The translations under genes and the position numbers were made by a program. The notes below the pieces were generated by a model. The model worked only from the letters and a program-made list of their open reading frames with translations. It was not told the origin of the DNA and searched no databases. Positions 14,708 to 24,669 of a stretch of 64,000 nt of DNA are shown here, one piece after another; the stretch's first letter is position 1, and the number at the start of each line of letters is the position of its first letter. The DNA is from Diphasiastrum complanatum (lineage: Eukaryota > Streptophyta > Lycopodiopsida > Lycopodiales > Lycopodiaceae), in the NCBI GenBank assembly GCA_029204225.1, contig CM055107.1, forward strand, positions 11,605,068-11,669,067. Direction: 5' to 3'.

Positions 14708-15360
14708 CTAGTAAAGAGAGTGCCCGTCGTTGATGGGCAATGGAGGCCAATCTAGGTGGTGGTCGATGATTTGGATCACGGCCGATCTCGCACATCTTGC
14801 ATCTCGAATATCTAACATTCGAGTCTTTGAAAAAATTCGAGTCCTTGGAAAAATTTGAGCCTTGAAAAACATTCGAGTTTTCTAAAAAATTCGAGTCAGT
14901 AAAAAGGGTCGTTCAATCCTTTGGAAAAATTCAAGTCTTTGGAAAAATTCGACTCTGGGGAAAAATTCAATCCTTTGAAAAAATTCAAGTCATTGAAAAA
15001 ATTCAAGTCTTCGAAAAAATTCGAGTCTTTCCAACAATTCGAGTCTTTGAAAAAATTCGAGTCTTAAGAAAATCCGAAGTTTTGACCCTTTTTTACTGAA
15101 TCCGACCAATTTCGACGGGCCTAGAATCCCAGGAATGCGTATAGGATTTCTGGTTCGGACACACGTGTCCAAAAAAACGGATTTCGTTCGGCGACACTGG
15201 ACTAATTTTCATGAATGTTGGAAAGTAGTCCATTTAGTGGCAAACCCCTCGCCAAACGGCGTCAAAATTGAGCTGTGAATGAACCTGTGGGTTTGTGTCG
15301 AGCCCACGAACATGTGGACACCACCCGTTTGAAGTTCTGATCATTTTTTTACGGAATCCG
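14708..15360 (-). mobile_element. Helitron-like unit H4
   Basis: CTAG at 14708-14711, 10-nt spacer, stem GCCCGTC-GTT-GATGGGC (14722-14738). It has the longest GAGTC-TTTGGAAAAATTC minisatellite (about 14815-15075), then a segment homologous (reverse complement) to 10140-10440 of H1. The right end runs into the second satellite block. Confidence 0.55.
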
Positions 15361-15364
15361 ACCA

Positions 15365-15570
15365 ATTTCTGGCTCGATGGGCTTGTCTAGCAGGCCATAT
15401 AGGCATGTCATAGGTCTGATATCTACCAAGCCTGTCGCAGACTGTCACATGGCAAGCCATGTAGGCCTACCCCATGGCAAGTCATGCAAGCTTGGGGTTT
15501 TAACCATGTAGTTCTAACATAGGCTTGCGTGGCAAGCCAACCAGGCTCTGTCACGTAGGCCTTGGTGGAC

Positions 15571-15622
<52 letters not shown>

Positions 15623-17036
15623 GGGTGTCGAAAGCTGTCACATGGCAAGCCACGTGGCTTGGGACTGTCCATGTGGCAAGCCACGTAGGCTTACCATAGG
15701 CTTGTGTGGCTTGTCACATGGCCTACCATAGGCGATGTAGTCGGCCACATAGGCCTACTATCTAGCAAGCCTATCATAGGTTGTCACATGGCAAGCCAAG
15801 TAGGCCTACCACATGGCAAATTTTGCAAGCTTGAGATTTGCCACATGCCACATGGCAAGCCATGTCGGCCTGCCATAGGCTTGTGTGGCAAGCCAACAAA
15901 GCTCTACCATATAGGCCTGATTTGACCTAGAGAGAGATATAGAGAGGTGGGCTCAAAAGCTGACACATGGCAAGCCATGTAGCCCTACATAGGCTTGCAT
16001 GGCAGACCACATAGGCATGGCATAGGCCTCATGTCTGCCATGCAAGCATGCTGTAGGTTGCCACATAGGCTTGCCATAGGATTGTGTGGCAAGCCAACCA
16101 GGCTTTGCCACGTAGGCTTGAGTGGACATAGAGAGAGAAAGAGATGGGGCTCGCAAGCTACCACGTGGCAAGCCAGGTAGGCCTGCAACGTAGAAAACCA
16201 TGGAAGGTGATATTTCTCATGTCATAAGCCACGTAGGACTACCATAGGCTTGTGTAGCAAGCCACATAGGCATGTCATAAATCTACTATCTGTCAATCTT
16301 GTCGTAGGCTGCTACGCTTGCAGGCTAAGGGTTTGCTATGTGGCAAACCATGTAGGTCTAACATAAGCTTGTGTGGCAAGCCAACCAGGCTTTGCCATGT
16401 AGGCCTGAGTGGACCTAGAGAGAGAAAGATGTGGGACTCAAAAGTTCCCACGTGGCAAGCCACGTATGCCTTCCATAGGCTTGTGTGGCTTGCCACATGG
16501 CCTACCATAGGCTTGTGTAACAGGCCACATAGGCTTGCGATCTACCAAGTCTGTCATAGGTTGCCATGTGGCAATCACGTATGGCTGCCATGTGGAAAAT
16601 CATGCAGGCTTGGGGTTAGTCATGTGGCAAGCCACGTAGGCCCATCATAGGTTGGCAAGCCAACCAGGCTCTGTCTACGTGGTCTACTATCTGCTAAGCC
16701 TGTCGCACACTGCCACAGGGCAAGCAACGTAGGTCTACCACATGGCAAATCATGCAAGCTTGAGGTTTGCCATGTGGCAAGCATGTAGGCCTACCATAGG
16801 CTTGTATGGCAAGCAAATCGGACTCTGCCACAGAGGTTTGAGTGGACCTAGAGAGAGATATATAGGTGCGTTCGAAAGTTGCCATGTAGGCCTACCATAG
16901 GCTTGCGTGGAAGGCCACATAGGCATGGCATAGGTCTGATGTCTGCCACGCAAGCATGTCACAAGCTACCACATAGGCTTGCCATAGGCTTGTGTGGCAA
17001 GCCAACCAAGCTCTGCCATGTAGGCTTGAGTGGACC

Positions 17037-17103
<67 letters not shown>

Positions 17104-17160
17104 GGGGCTCACAAATTGCCATGTGGCAAGCCATGTAGGCATGTCATGAGACAAACTACG
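15365..17160. repeat. second CTATGG/CACACAAGCC satellite block
   Basis: Same units as at 12340-13020 and in the same (reverse) orientation, with (GA)n at 15573-15619 and 17038-17101. It runs into the same GGGCCCCTTAGATGCATG box (17205-17240) as the right arm of the palindrome. No matching left arm was seen, so it is a half-copy or truncated relative. Confidence 0.85.
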
Positions 17161-17383
17161 CTTCAAAACACTATGTGTGTTGGTAAAGGATAATTTGAAA
17201 TTGGAGTGGGCCCCTTAGATGCATGCATGGGGAGGAGGGCCATGCATCCTTTTCCCCATACATGCATTCTCCTCCTCAAGTTTCTTAGTTAGAAAAAGCT
17301 CATGCATGGGTAAGGGGAGGAGCATGCATGGTGCACCCATACACATGCGCAAAACTGTACATAGGTTTAAATATATATATAGA
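17161..17383 (-). repeat. GCATG-rich box next to H5
   Basis: Collinear with 13255-13475, from the AACACTATGTGTGTTGGTAAAG segment through GCATG units to TTTAAATATATATATAGA. Confidence 0.75.
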
Positions 17384-18140
17384 CTAGTAAAGAGTGTCCA
17401 TCATTGACGGACAATGGAGGCCGATCTAGGTGGCGGTCGATGATTTGGATGATGGCCGATTTCGCATATCTCGCATCTCGAATATCAAACATATGAGTCT
17501 TTGAAAAAAATTGAGTCTTTGAAAAAATTAACGTCCTTGGAAAAATTCTAGTCTTCGGAAAAAAAAAATCGAGTCTTTTGCAAAATTCGAGTCATCGAAA
17601 AAATTCGAGTCTTTTGAAAAATTCAACTTGACAGTACAAAAATCTTTCAATCCTTTGAAAAAATCGATCCTTTGGAGTTAAAGATACTGAGTTTGGGCTT
17701 GTGGTTAAACATTCATGAAGATGGTGGGCCAAGATAGAGATTTGAAGAATTGAAAAAAAAAAAACAGTTTTAGGTAGTCAATTTTGTTTTTTTTTTTTCT
17801 GTTTATGATTTATGAATAAAACTTTGGTAATTCAAAATAATAAAGATTATTGGCTAAAGTTGTGAGGAAAATAAAACCTTAACTTCAAACTTCAACTATT
17901 TGAATTTAGAAAAAGATATTTGAATTTAGTGATTTGGAGGGAGGGGTGGGGAATGTTTTTGGGGCCCACTCCCCAATGCACACAATGTGCAAATGTATGG
18001 GAGTATGCACTTTCCCCATACATGCATCTTTCTCCCCAAGTTTTTTAGTTAAAAAAAAGCTCATGCATGGGTGAGGGGAGGAAGATGCATGAGTGCACCC
18101 ATACAGATGCGCAAAAGTGTACATAAGTTTAAATATATAT
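17384..18140 (-). mobile_element. Helitron-like unit H5
   Basis: CTAG at 17384-17387, 8-nt spacer, stem GTCCATC-ATT-GACGGAC (17396-17412). The C-G pair at stem position 2 of H2 has become T-A in H5, a compensating change that supports selection for the hairpin. The rest is collinear with H2, including the minisatellite (about 17500-17665). No CTAG follows the right-hand box at 18140. Confidence 0.6.
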
Positions 18141-18259
18141 ATAAATATATATAAAGATATTTAAGAAAGAGAGTGTAACGGATGTGTTAACTCGGTATAT
18201 TAACCTATGTCACGCCTAAAGCCTACTCTTTGGACACACACATAAGCTTATTTTTTCAA

Positions 18260-18262
<3 letters not shown>

Positions 18263-18316
<54 letters not shown>
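18263..18316. repeat. (CT)n microsatellite
   Basis: A pure CT run just upstream of an exon-like region. Confidence 0.95.
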
Positions 18317-18320
<4 letters not shown>

Positions 18321-18420
18321 ATCCATTCGTCTGCTGTGCTCTGCATCCGACACGATCCATTCGTCTTTTTACATTTTATCAAGGTGTAGATCGAGGTGTT
18401 CAAGTAATAGGAGGGAGCAT

Positions 18421-19250
18421 GGGCGTTGGCGATGGCGAATGGCAACCCTACACCTCCACTGTCATCAACATCATCCAATTTCAATCTTTACTAGATGAAG
18501 CTCGCGATCTCCTGTTATCGCTAAGCAAGTCCGGCGATCATGCGCGGTTGTTCGAGCATCATGGCTCCAGGCAAAATGTAGAAGGGAGGCTGAGTTGTTG
18601 CTTCAAGCTGGCGAAAAGCTTGCATAGGTCGATCGTGGAGGGGCTGGGACCGTCACCTGATTCTCCTGATTGGGTCGTGGTTAAGTCAGTATTTGAGCTT
18701 GTGGTGAGGTGGGGAATCTATCTGTATTTGAGTGTGGGAGTAGGAATTTCTCTAGAAAATAGGTTTCAACGTAGTGCAGCTGTGGCTGCTGCTGCAGCCT
18801 TTCTACACAAGCAGTGCATGGATCTGTGACCACTCTTTCGCTTGTTGAAGAGACGGAAGATTGTTGCACCTTCTTTGGGGCTACAGAGTTTCTCGCTTCG
18901 ACTATTCTTTCGGATCAGTCAGGTGCAGTACGACTTCTCCTGCTGAGTAGTCAACTACCTGACCTTTTTGCAGCTTATCTTTAGCTTTGTCACGGCCCCT
19001 TGCCTACAACTTGCACACAAAACCAGATAACTATATGGAGAAAACTAGCATCAGACAAGTTCAACAAGATAGAAAATTCTTTGCCTGTGGCTCATGTGGT
19101 GGAGGCGCTTTTTACTTTACTTCATCAGAAAAATCCAGTGCCTCCTCCATGGCTAAACTCGGAAGCAGGCAAAATGCTGTCAAGATCAGTCATGCGAGAT
19201 GGTGGAGTAGCTGCGGTTCTGGAAAGATTTGTTGGTGGGGAAGAGGCTAG
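18421..19250 (+). pseudogene. exon-like region, possibly an ARM-repeat TANGO6/RTP1-like gene
   Basis: The 18421-18700 frame has a well-formed protein composition (MGVGDGEWQPYTSTVINIIQ, then SLLDEARDLLLSLSKSGDH). After a frame change, about 18790-18975 reads LVEETEDCCTFFGATEFLAS and GAVRLLLLSSQLPDLFAAYL, ending in a stop. From about 19030 to 19250 it reads KFNKIENSLPVAHVVEALFT, then WLNSEAGKMLSRSVMRDGGV and LERFVGGEEAR, just before a GTAAGC donor. The leucine-rich helical style and the GKMLSRSVMRDGGVAAVLER block recall TANGO6/RTP1 ARM-repeat proteins, but this is recall without alignment. Some frame changes may be introns. Minisatellites start about 80 bp downstream, so the gene is probably interrupted. 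Confidence 0.35.
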
Positions 19251-19342
19251 GGTAAGCACATTTTGTTCTTTGTTGAGAAAGGTTACATAACTGCAATCTA
19301 TAGACAGTCACAAGGGACGGATCTGAGTAAGGAAACTCATGA

Positions 19343-19346
<4 letters not shown>

Positions 19347-19394
<48 letters not shown>
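19347..19394. repeat. (GA)n microsatellite
   Basis: A pure GA run at the left edge of the minisatellite region. Confidence 0.95.
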
Positions 19395-19396
<2 letters not shown>

Positions 19397-19479
19397 CGCC
19401 CAAGTAGGTACGCTTCATCTATGGAGCGTTTTAGAGAACGCCCAAGTAGGTTTCCTTACTGAGATCCTTACTCGAAACA

Positions 19480-19960
19480 TGAAACTCGAAACAGTCCCGA
19501 CACTCGAAACTCGAAATTGTTGCGAAACTATCATGAATAAGACACTGTCGCGAACAATAAACTGTCATTCGAGTCTGAAACTGTCACGATCAAGATAATC
19601 GACACTCGAAACTGTTGCAAACATGACACTCGAAACTCGACACTTGAAACTGTCGAGAACATGATGCTCGAAACTCGACACTCGAAACTGTCGCGAAACT
19701 TGACGCTCGAAATTGTCGCGAAACTCGACACTCGAAACTGTCACGAACATGACGCTCGAAACCCAACACTCGAAACTGTCACGAACATGACGCTCGAAAC
19801 TCGACACTCAAAACTGTCACGAAACTTGGCACTCGAAACTGGCACGAACATGACGCTCGAAACTCGACACTCGAAACTGTCGCGAACATGACACTCGAAA
19901 CTGTCGTGAAACTCGACACTCGAAACTATCGTGAAACTGTTTCAAAAATACATGCGTGTT
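19480..19960. repeat. CTCGAAACTGTCGCGAAACT minisatellite
   Basis: Tandem units of about 20-35 bp built from CGACACTCGAAACTGTC, GCGAAACTCGACA and ACGAACATGACGCTCGAAAC. All frames are open through it, so the apparent proteins are artefacts. Confidence 0.9.
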
Positions 19961-20029
19961 CAAGTTGTGTGTTGATAGTTTTGAAGACGTCACGTGAGTT
20001 TACGCATGCCGAGTGGGAGATGATGCATA

Positions 20030-20640
20030 CTGAGAAATGCGACACTCGCCCGAAAAATACGAGACTTCAGGAAAATGTGACACTTTAATAAAACGCGACA
20101 GTGGCAAAAACTCCTGAAAAATGGGACACTTCAGAAATATGCGACACGGGGGTCAAATGCAACACTTTAGAAATACATGCGACACTCCCACCGAAAAATG
20201 CGAGACCTCAGAAAAATGCGACATTGGGCTCCCATGCGACATTTCAAAAAAATGCGACACTGGATTCCAAGGTGACACTGCCCTCCCTTTAGCCCCTCCC
20301 GAAAAACGCGACACTCCAAAAATACATCCGTCTTTAAGTTGTGTGTTTAGCGTTTTGAAGACATCAAGTGAGTTTATGGATGCCGAGTTCTCAGAAGTTT
20401 ATATAACCCCGAATATTGCAACACTGGCCCTCCCATCCAAAATATGCGACACTGCCCTCCAGAAAGATGCGACACTCCCCTCCTTTCGGCCTTGACAAAA
20501 CTGCGACACTCTATCCAAAATCCCTTAACCCCTTCGAGAAATGCCTTGAACACGTAACTTGGCCCGTCTTATTCGAAAAATGCGACACTCCCCCCGAAAA
20601 ATGCGACACCTCAAAAAAATACAATCCTCCTGAAAAATGC
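20030..20640. repeat. GAAAAATGCGACACT minisatellite
   Basis: Irregular repeats of AAAAATGCGACACT(CC) with variable linkers. The segment AAGTTGTGTGTT..GTTTTGAAGAC occurs twice (about 19960 and 20335), showing a larger duplicated unit of about 375 bp. Confidence 0.85.
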
Positions 20641-20689
20641 GCTACAATAAAACACGACAGTGGGAAAAATGGGCCCCTCCTGAAATGTT

Positions 20690-21480
20690 TTTGGACTCCA
20701 ATGTTTGGAGACTCGAAATTTTGGAGACAGGAACTTTTTGAGACACGAATTTGGTATAGACTCGAATTTTGGAGACGAATTTTTGGAGACACGAATTTTG
20801 GAAACAAATATTTGGAGACACGAATTTTTGTAAACTCAAATTTTGGAGACACGAATTTTTCGAGACACAATTTTTGCAGACTCGAATTTTTGCAAACTCG
20901 AATTATGGAGACTCGAATTTTTGGAGACTCGAAATTTTCGAGACTCAATTTTTGCAGACTTGAATTTTCGAGACTCCAAATTTTCGAGACTGAATTTTTG
21001 CAGACTCGAATTTTCGAGATTCCAAATTTTCAAGACTTAAGTTTTGGAGACACGAATTTTTGGAGACACCAAATTTTCGAGACTCAATTTTTGGAGACAC
21101 GAATATTTCGAGACTCAAATTTTGCAAACTCGAATTTTTAGAGTTATGAATATTTGGAGACTTGAGGCACGAATTTTTCTATACTTGAATTTCAAGACTC
21201 AATTTTTGGAGAGACGAATTTTTAGAGACACGAATTTTTCAAGACTCAAAATTTTCGAGACTCAATTTTTTAAGACTTTTGAAGACACGAACTTTTGAGA
21301 CTCGAATTTTTTAGATCAACTCGATTTTTGGTAAAGACTCGAATTTTTCCATATGATTGAATTTTTCCAATAACTCGAATTTTCCAATACTCGAATTTTT
21401 GCAATGGAGCGATTTGTTGGAAAATCTCGAATTTATTCGATGACTCAAATTTTTTCCAAAGACTCAAATTTGAGGATCGA
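20690..21480. repeat. GAGACTCGAATTTTTGGAGACACGAATTTT minisatellite
   Basis: Units of about 15-30 bp. The reverse complement (CGAGTCTCCAAAAATTCGAG) matches the GAGTCTTTGGAAAAATTCGAG repeat inside Helitron-like units H2, H4 and H5, so the two arrays are probably related, in opposite orientation. Confidence 0.9.
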
Positions 21481-21672
21481 ACGGTCAACTCGATTTGGGG
21501 GTGGGACTCTTGATGGATTTTGTGGGGGGGAATATGGTGACGGCCGAAGATTTGGATGGTGGCCCAATGGTTTAGGTGGCGGCGATGATTTTTGCATACG
21601 ACCAATGTTTGGGGTGTTTTGGACAGGCGACCGATGGTTGGGGTGGCGGCTGATGTTTGACGAGTGGGTATG

Positions 21673-21701
21673 CCCATCGTTGACGAGCGGTCGACGATGG
21701 G
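21673..21701 (+). other. 12-bp stem hairpin after the minisatellites
   Basis: CCCATCGTTGAC (21673-21684) and GTCGACGATGGG (21690-21701) form a stem with one mismatch and a 5-nt loop. It resembles a longer form of the Helitron hairpin, and nearby GGTGGCGG-like text recalls the flank of the H2-H5 hairpins. No CTAG lies at the expected distance. Confidence 0.4.
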
Positions 21702-21930
21702 ATGGCGGCTTGTGGTCAAGACGTGTAAATGATGCTCAGAGTGGTCAATTGATGATCTACTTAGCCATCCTCTCACTCCCCGTGGTATGTGGCACAACAT
21801 TTCTTAACCATTGTGATTTTGATTTGTCTTTTATTTCTTTCAATCCAAATGCACACTTCTAAATGCATATAGCCTCCAATGCGCAGCGCCGAAGCTACTA
21901 CAAACTCCCCCTCCCCTTTTATGTTAGCAC

Positions 21931-21931
<1 letters not shown>

Positions 21932-22005
<74 letters not shown>
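21932..22005. repeat. (CT)n microsatellite
   Basis: A pure CT run. Confidence 0.95.
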
Positions 22006-22007
<2 letters not shown>

Positions 22008-23330
22008 GGACTCTACGATATTATATTACACTTTATGTGCCCTTCGTAACATTCTGAATGGATGTTTTCTCTTTTAATACCAAACCAATTTAATGCCTTA
22101 CGATACCAAACTTAGAAGTATGGCCAATTTTTTTTTTTAAACTTGTGGTTTTTGGTGAGAAACTTGCTTCTCATTGAACGGCTAAGATTTATGCAATTTG
22201 CAAGTATTTGATCCAACGGTGTGTATCTACAACCAGCTGATGCTTCTAGAAGCCATGAATCTTCTATTTAAGGAGAAGAGACTACAACCCTAAGGTCCAT
22301 TCTCTATGCTTTCTTCCTCTCTTGCTTGGTTTATTTCTCCATTGCTGCTGGCTTTGCTAGGTGAAGAGGTTTTCTGCTAGAAACAAAAGGAAAGATAATC
22401 GTAGGAAAGCTACTGCGACTAAAGGTAAGAAGTCTCATGTTCGTTAGACTGTATGACTATTCTTTGCTGAGGAAATGCCTCTACTAGCCATGCGATGATG
22501 CATACAAGCTTATGTAATGGAATGATGGTTATAGTGGTTTCAAACTACACTACCTAGCAAGTCCCTATTTACTACCTAGCAAGTCCCTATTTAAAGTGTA
22601 GTTGATCTCCCGTGGAGAAAAAATGTGTCTTCCTCCCTTCTAGACTTCCTTTGAGTTGCCACCATGTGGCAGATGAGGTGGCATGGGACCCTTGCCACGT
22701 TGCGGCAACTCAAGCACATTTTTTTGAACTTGGAGACATTGTTTGGCATGTTAAGTTGTTAGGGGCAATTTAAGAAAACTATACCAATGGTATGGTAGGG
22801 ATTCAAACGGCCAATTTATTAGATTGCGGCCCTCCATTTGACACTTACTAGCCAAGTTTGAAAGGGGTAGCCCATCCACTCACTTGCCAAGATTTAGAAA
22901 TGTGCATCAAGTGAAAAGGCCGAGCTGCGAATGGACTAGTGTGACCCTTAGTATCTTGGGGCCGGGTTCTCATTGCCCTTGGTGCCTAATCTCAATTTTC
23001 ACGATCATGCACTATTAAATTAGGTGGTATATGCATGTCATAGTGATAGCTCAACGTAAAGGCATTCATCTTAGACATGCTTGTTTACACGAGACGATTC
23101 CAAGATAGTGAACGAGATCTCCCGCTAGTTTCGAGGACCTTTCCCTTGTCCAATTTTTAGAAGAATTTTATGGACGTTTTACTTTTTAAGTTAATAATTT
23201 CAAAATTTGGGCCATGTCCATCGCATCAGGGGTGTATGGGTAGAGTTATATATAAAGACGACTTGTTGCTTCACATGTATGCCAAAAAAAAAAAAATTGG
23301 GCCACACTATTCACAAGAGAAATAGAAATG
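22006..23330. other. no recognisable gene; small palindromic duplication inside
   Basis: At about 22546-22608, ACTACCTAGCAAGTCCCTATTT is repeated twice in tandem between AACTACACT and AGTGTAGTT. A possible transcript-like segment (22265-22440) has a TATTTAAGG box and a GGTAAGAAG donor-like site but no coding content that could be identified. Confidence 0.35.
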
Positions 23331-23740
23331 GCTTGTGCTTTACTCATTAAATCAAGTCCAAATGAGTCCCACCAAAGAAAACACAATAATGAAAAGTTTG
23401 AGGTCTTCAAGAGGACTTGATGATTTGTGGTTGTGTCACGGGATGGTAAGTATACTGCTCACGAGCAAAAAATACACATGCATCAATACACTCATGGGCA
23501 TTCTCTCTCCCTCTCCCTCTCTCACATTTGTCACATTGATGTTGTTGTTTCAGCTATAACGTATCTGGCTGGCGCCTCCAAGATCGATCCGCGGTGTGAA
23601 GCTGGACAAACGAGCTAGCTACGGTGACTCATCTGCCCTTCAAAGTTAGTGACAGGTGAAGGAAGGCTTCTGTTCTGTCAGATTCATCTATGGTGATGGT
23701 ACTGATAATTCAGCAGCTAGCGTTTACTTTTTTATTTTTG

Positions 23741-24410
23741 CAGATTGAGCTAGTTTCCGTGGAACAAGCAGCTCAGGAACTGATCACTCCTACAATTTCT
23801 CGTCATTGAGGCTCTGTGTAATGGCTGCGGTCCCAACTAGCATGCTGCAGCTTCTGCGGTAATGGATTGCGAAGCTTGATCCAGTTGTATTGCAGGATTG
23901 CAATGATGTTCTTCAGTCCATTCCTGGGGGATTGGATTACCTTGAATTCCTTGTTTCATGCCTTAGTATCTGTGGAAAGCTTGTTGAAGTGTCTTGTCAA
24001 GGTTTGCATTGCTTTTTTTTGTTCTCTTTGAGGCACGGATCGGATTATATCTCGTAACTTTGTTTGGTTCCTTCTTCACTGCAGCCTGGCATTTGTTGGT
24101 ATGGTCTTTGTCAATATTCAATAAGATCTGTGAAGTAGACCATTGGCACGATCAAGTTCCATCTTCTTTTGTAGTAAATTGATCGCGCTATCTTCTTATT
24201 CTCGCTTTAACAAGCTCTGAAAAGTGGCTGTCCTAGACCTACCAGGCGCTGTACTACACTAAACAACTTGCTCCCTTGCGTTCTTTGTGTTTGATTTGAT
24301 GCATTTCTCTTCTTCCCCTATTACAACTGACAGGATGCTCTTCATCCAGCCTCTGGTGATGGAATTGTGAATTTAGATCAATTCTCTGTCGAGCGTGTTT
24401 ATCGACTTCA
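23741..24410 (+). pseudogene. exon-like pieces of an unidentified gene
   Basis: After a TTTTTGCAG acceptor, 23745-23815 reads IELVSVEQAAQELITPTISR. The stretch 23820-24000 reads AAVPTSMLQLLR, a stop, then WIAKLDPVVLQDCNDVLQSI and GLDYLEFLVSCLSICGKLVE, ending at a GT donor near 24001. A further piece at about 24334-24410 (after GACAG) reads DALHPASGDGIVNLDQFSVE. The composition and splice sites look like real exons, with one in-frame stop and one frame change. It could be the 3' part of the gene at 18421-19250, split by the intervening repeats, or a separate pseudogene. No family was identified. Confidence 0.3.
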
Positions 24411-24669
24411 CGTGTGTATCAATGCCTACATCTTTCCCACCTTAGAACTTTCATTTCATCGTATCGATTTCGATTAACTTTGAAGTCGCGCGAGATCTAG
24501 TGTTGAGATTAGACTTTGGTTGATGTAAATAAAGTTCAAACAATATACAGCTAATTGAGTTTTTTAGAATTCTTGATAAAATTCAGAATATTATTCGCTT
24601 CATTAAGCTTACACGAGGATCCAAGTAGTAGATATAAAATTGCTCGCTTAAATAAATTGAAAAGGCCTC

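Noticed and set aside
19490-21140. Open frames up to 241 codons in the minisatellites
   Set aside because: Repeat translation; all three frames are open and the composition is that of the unit.
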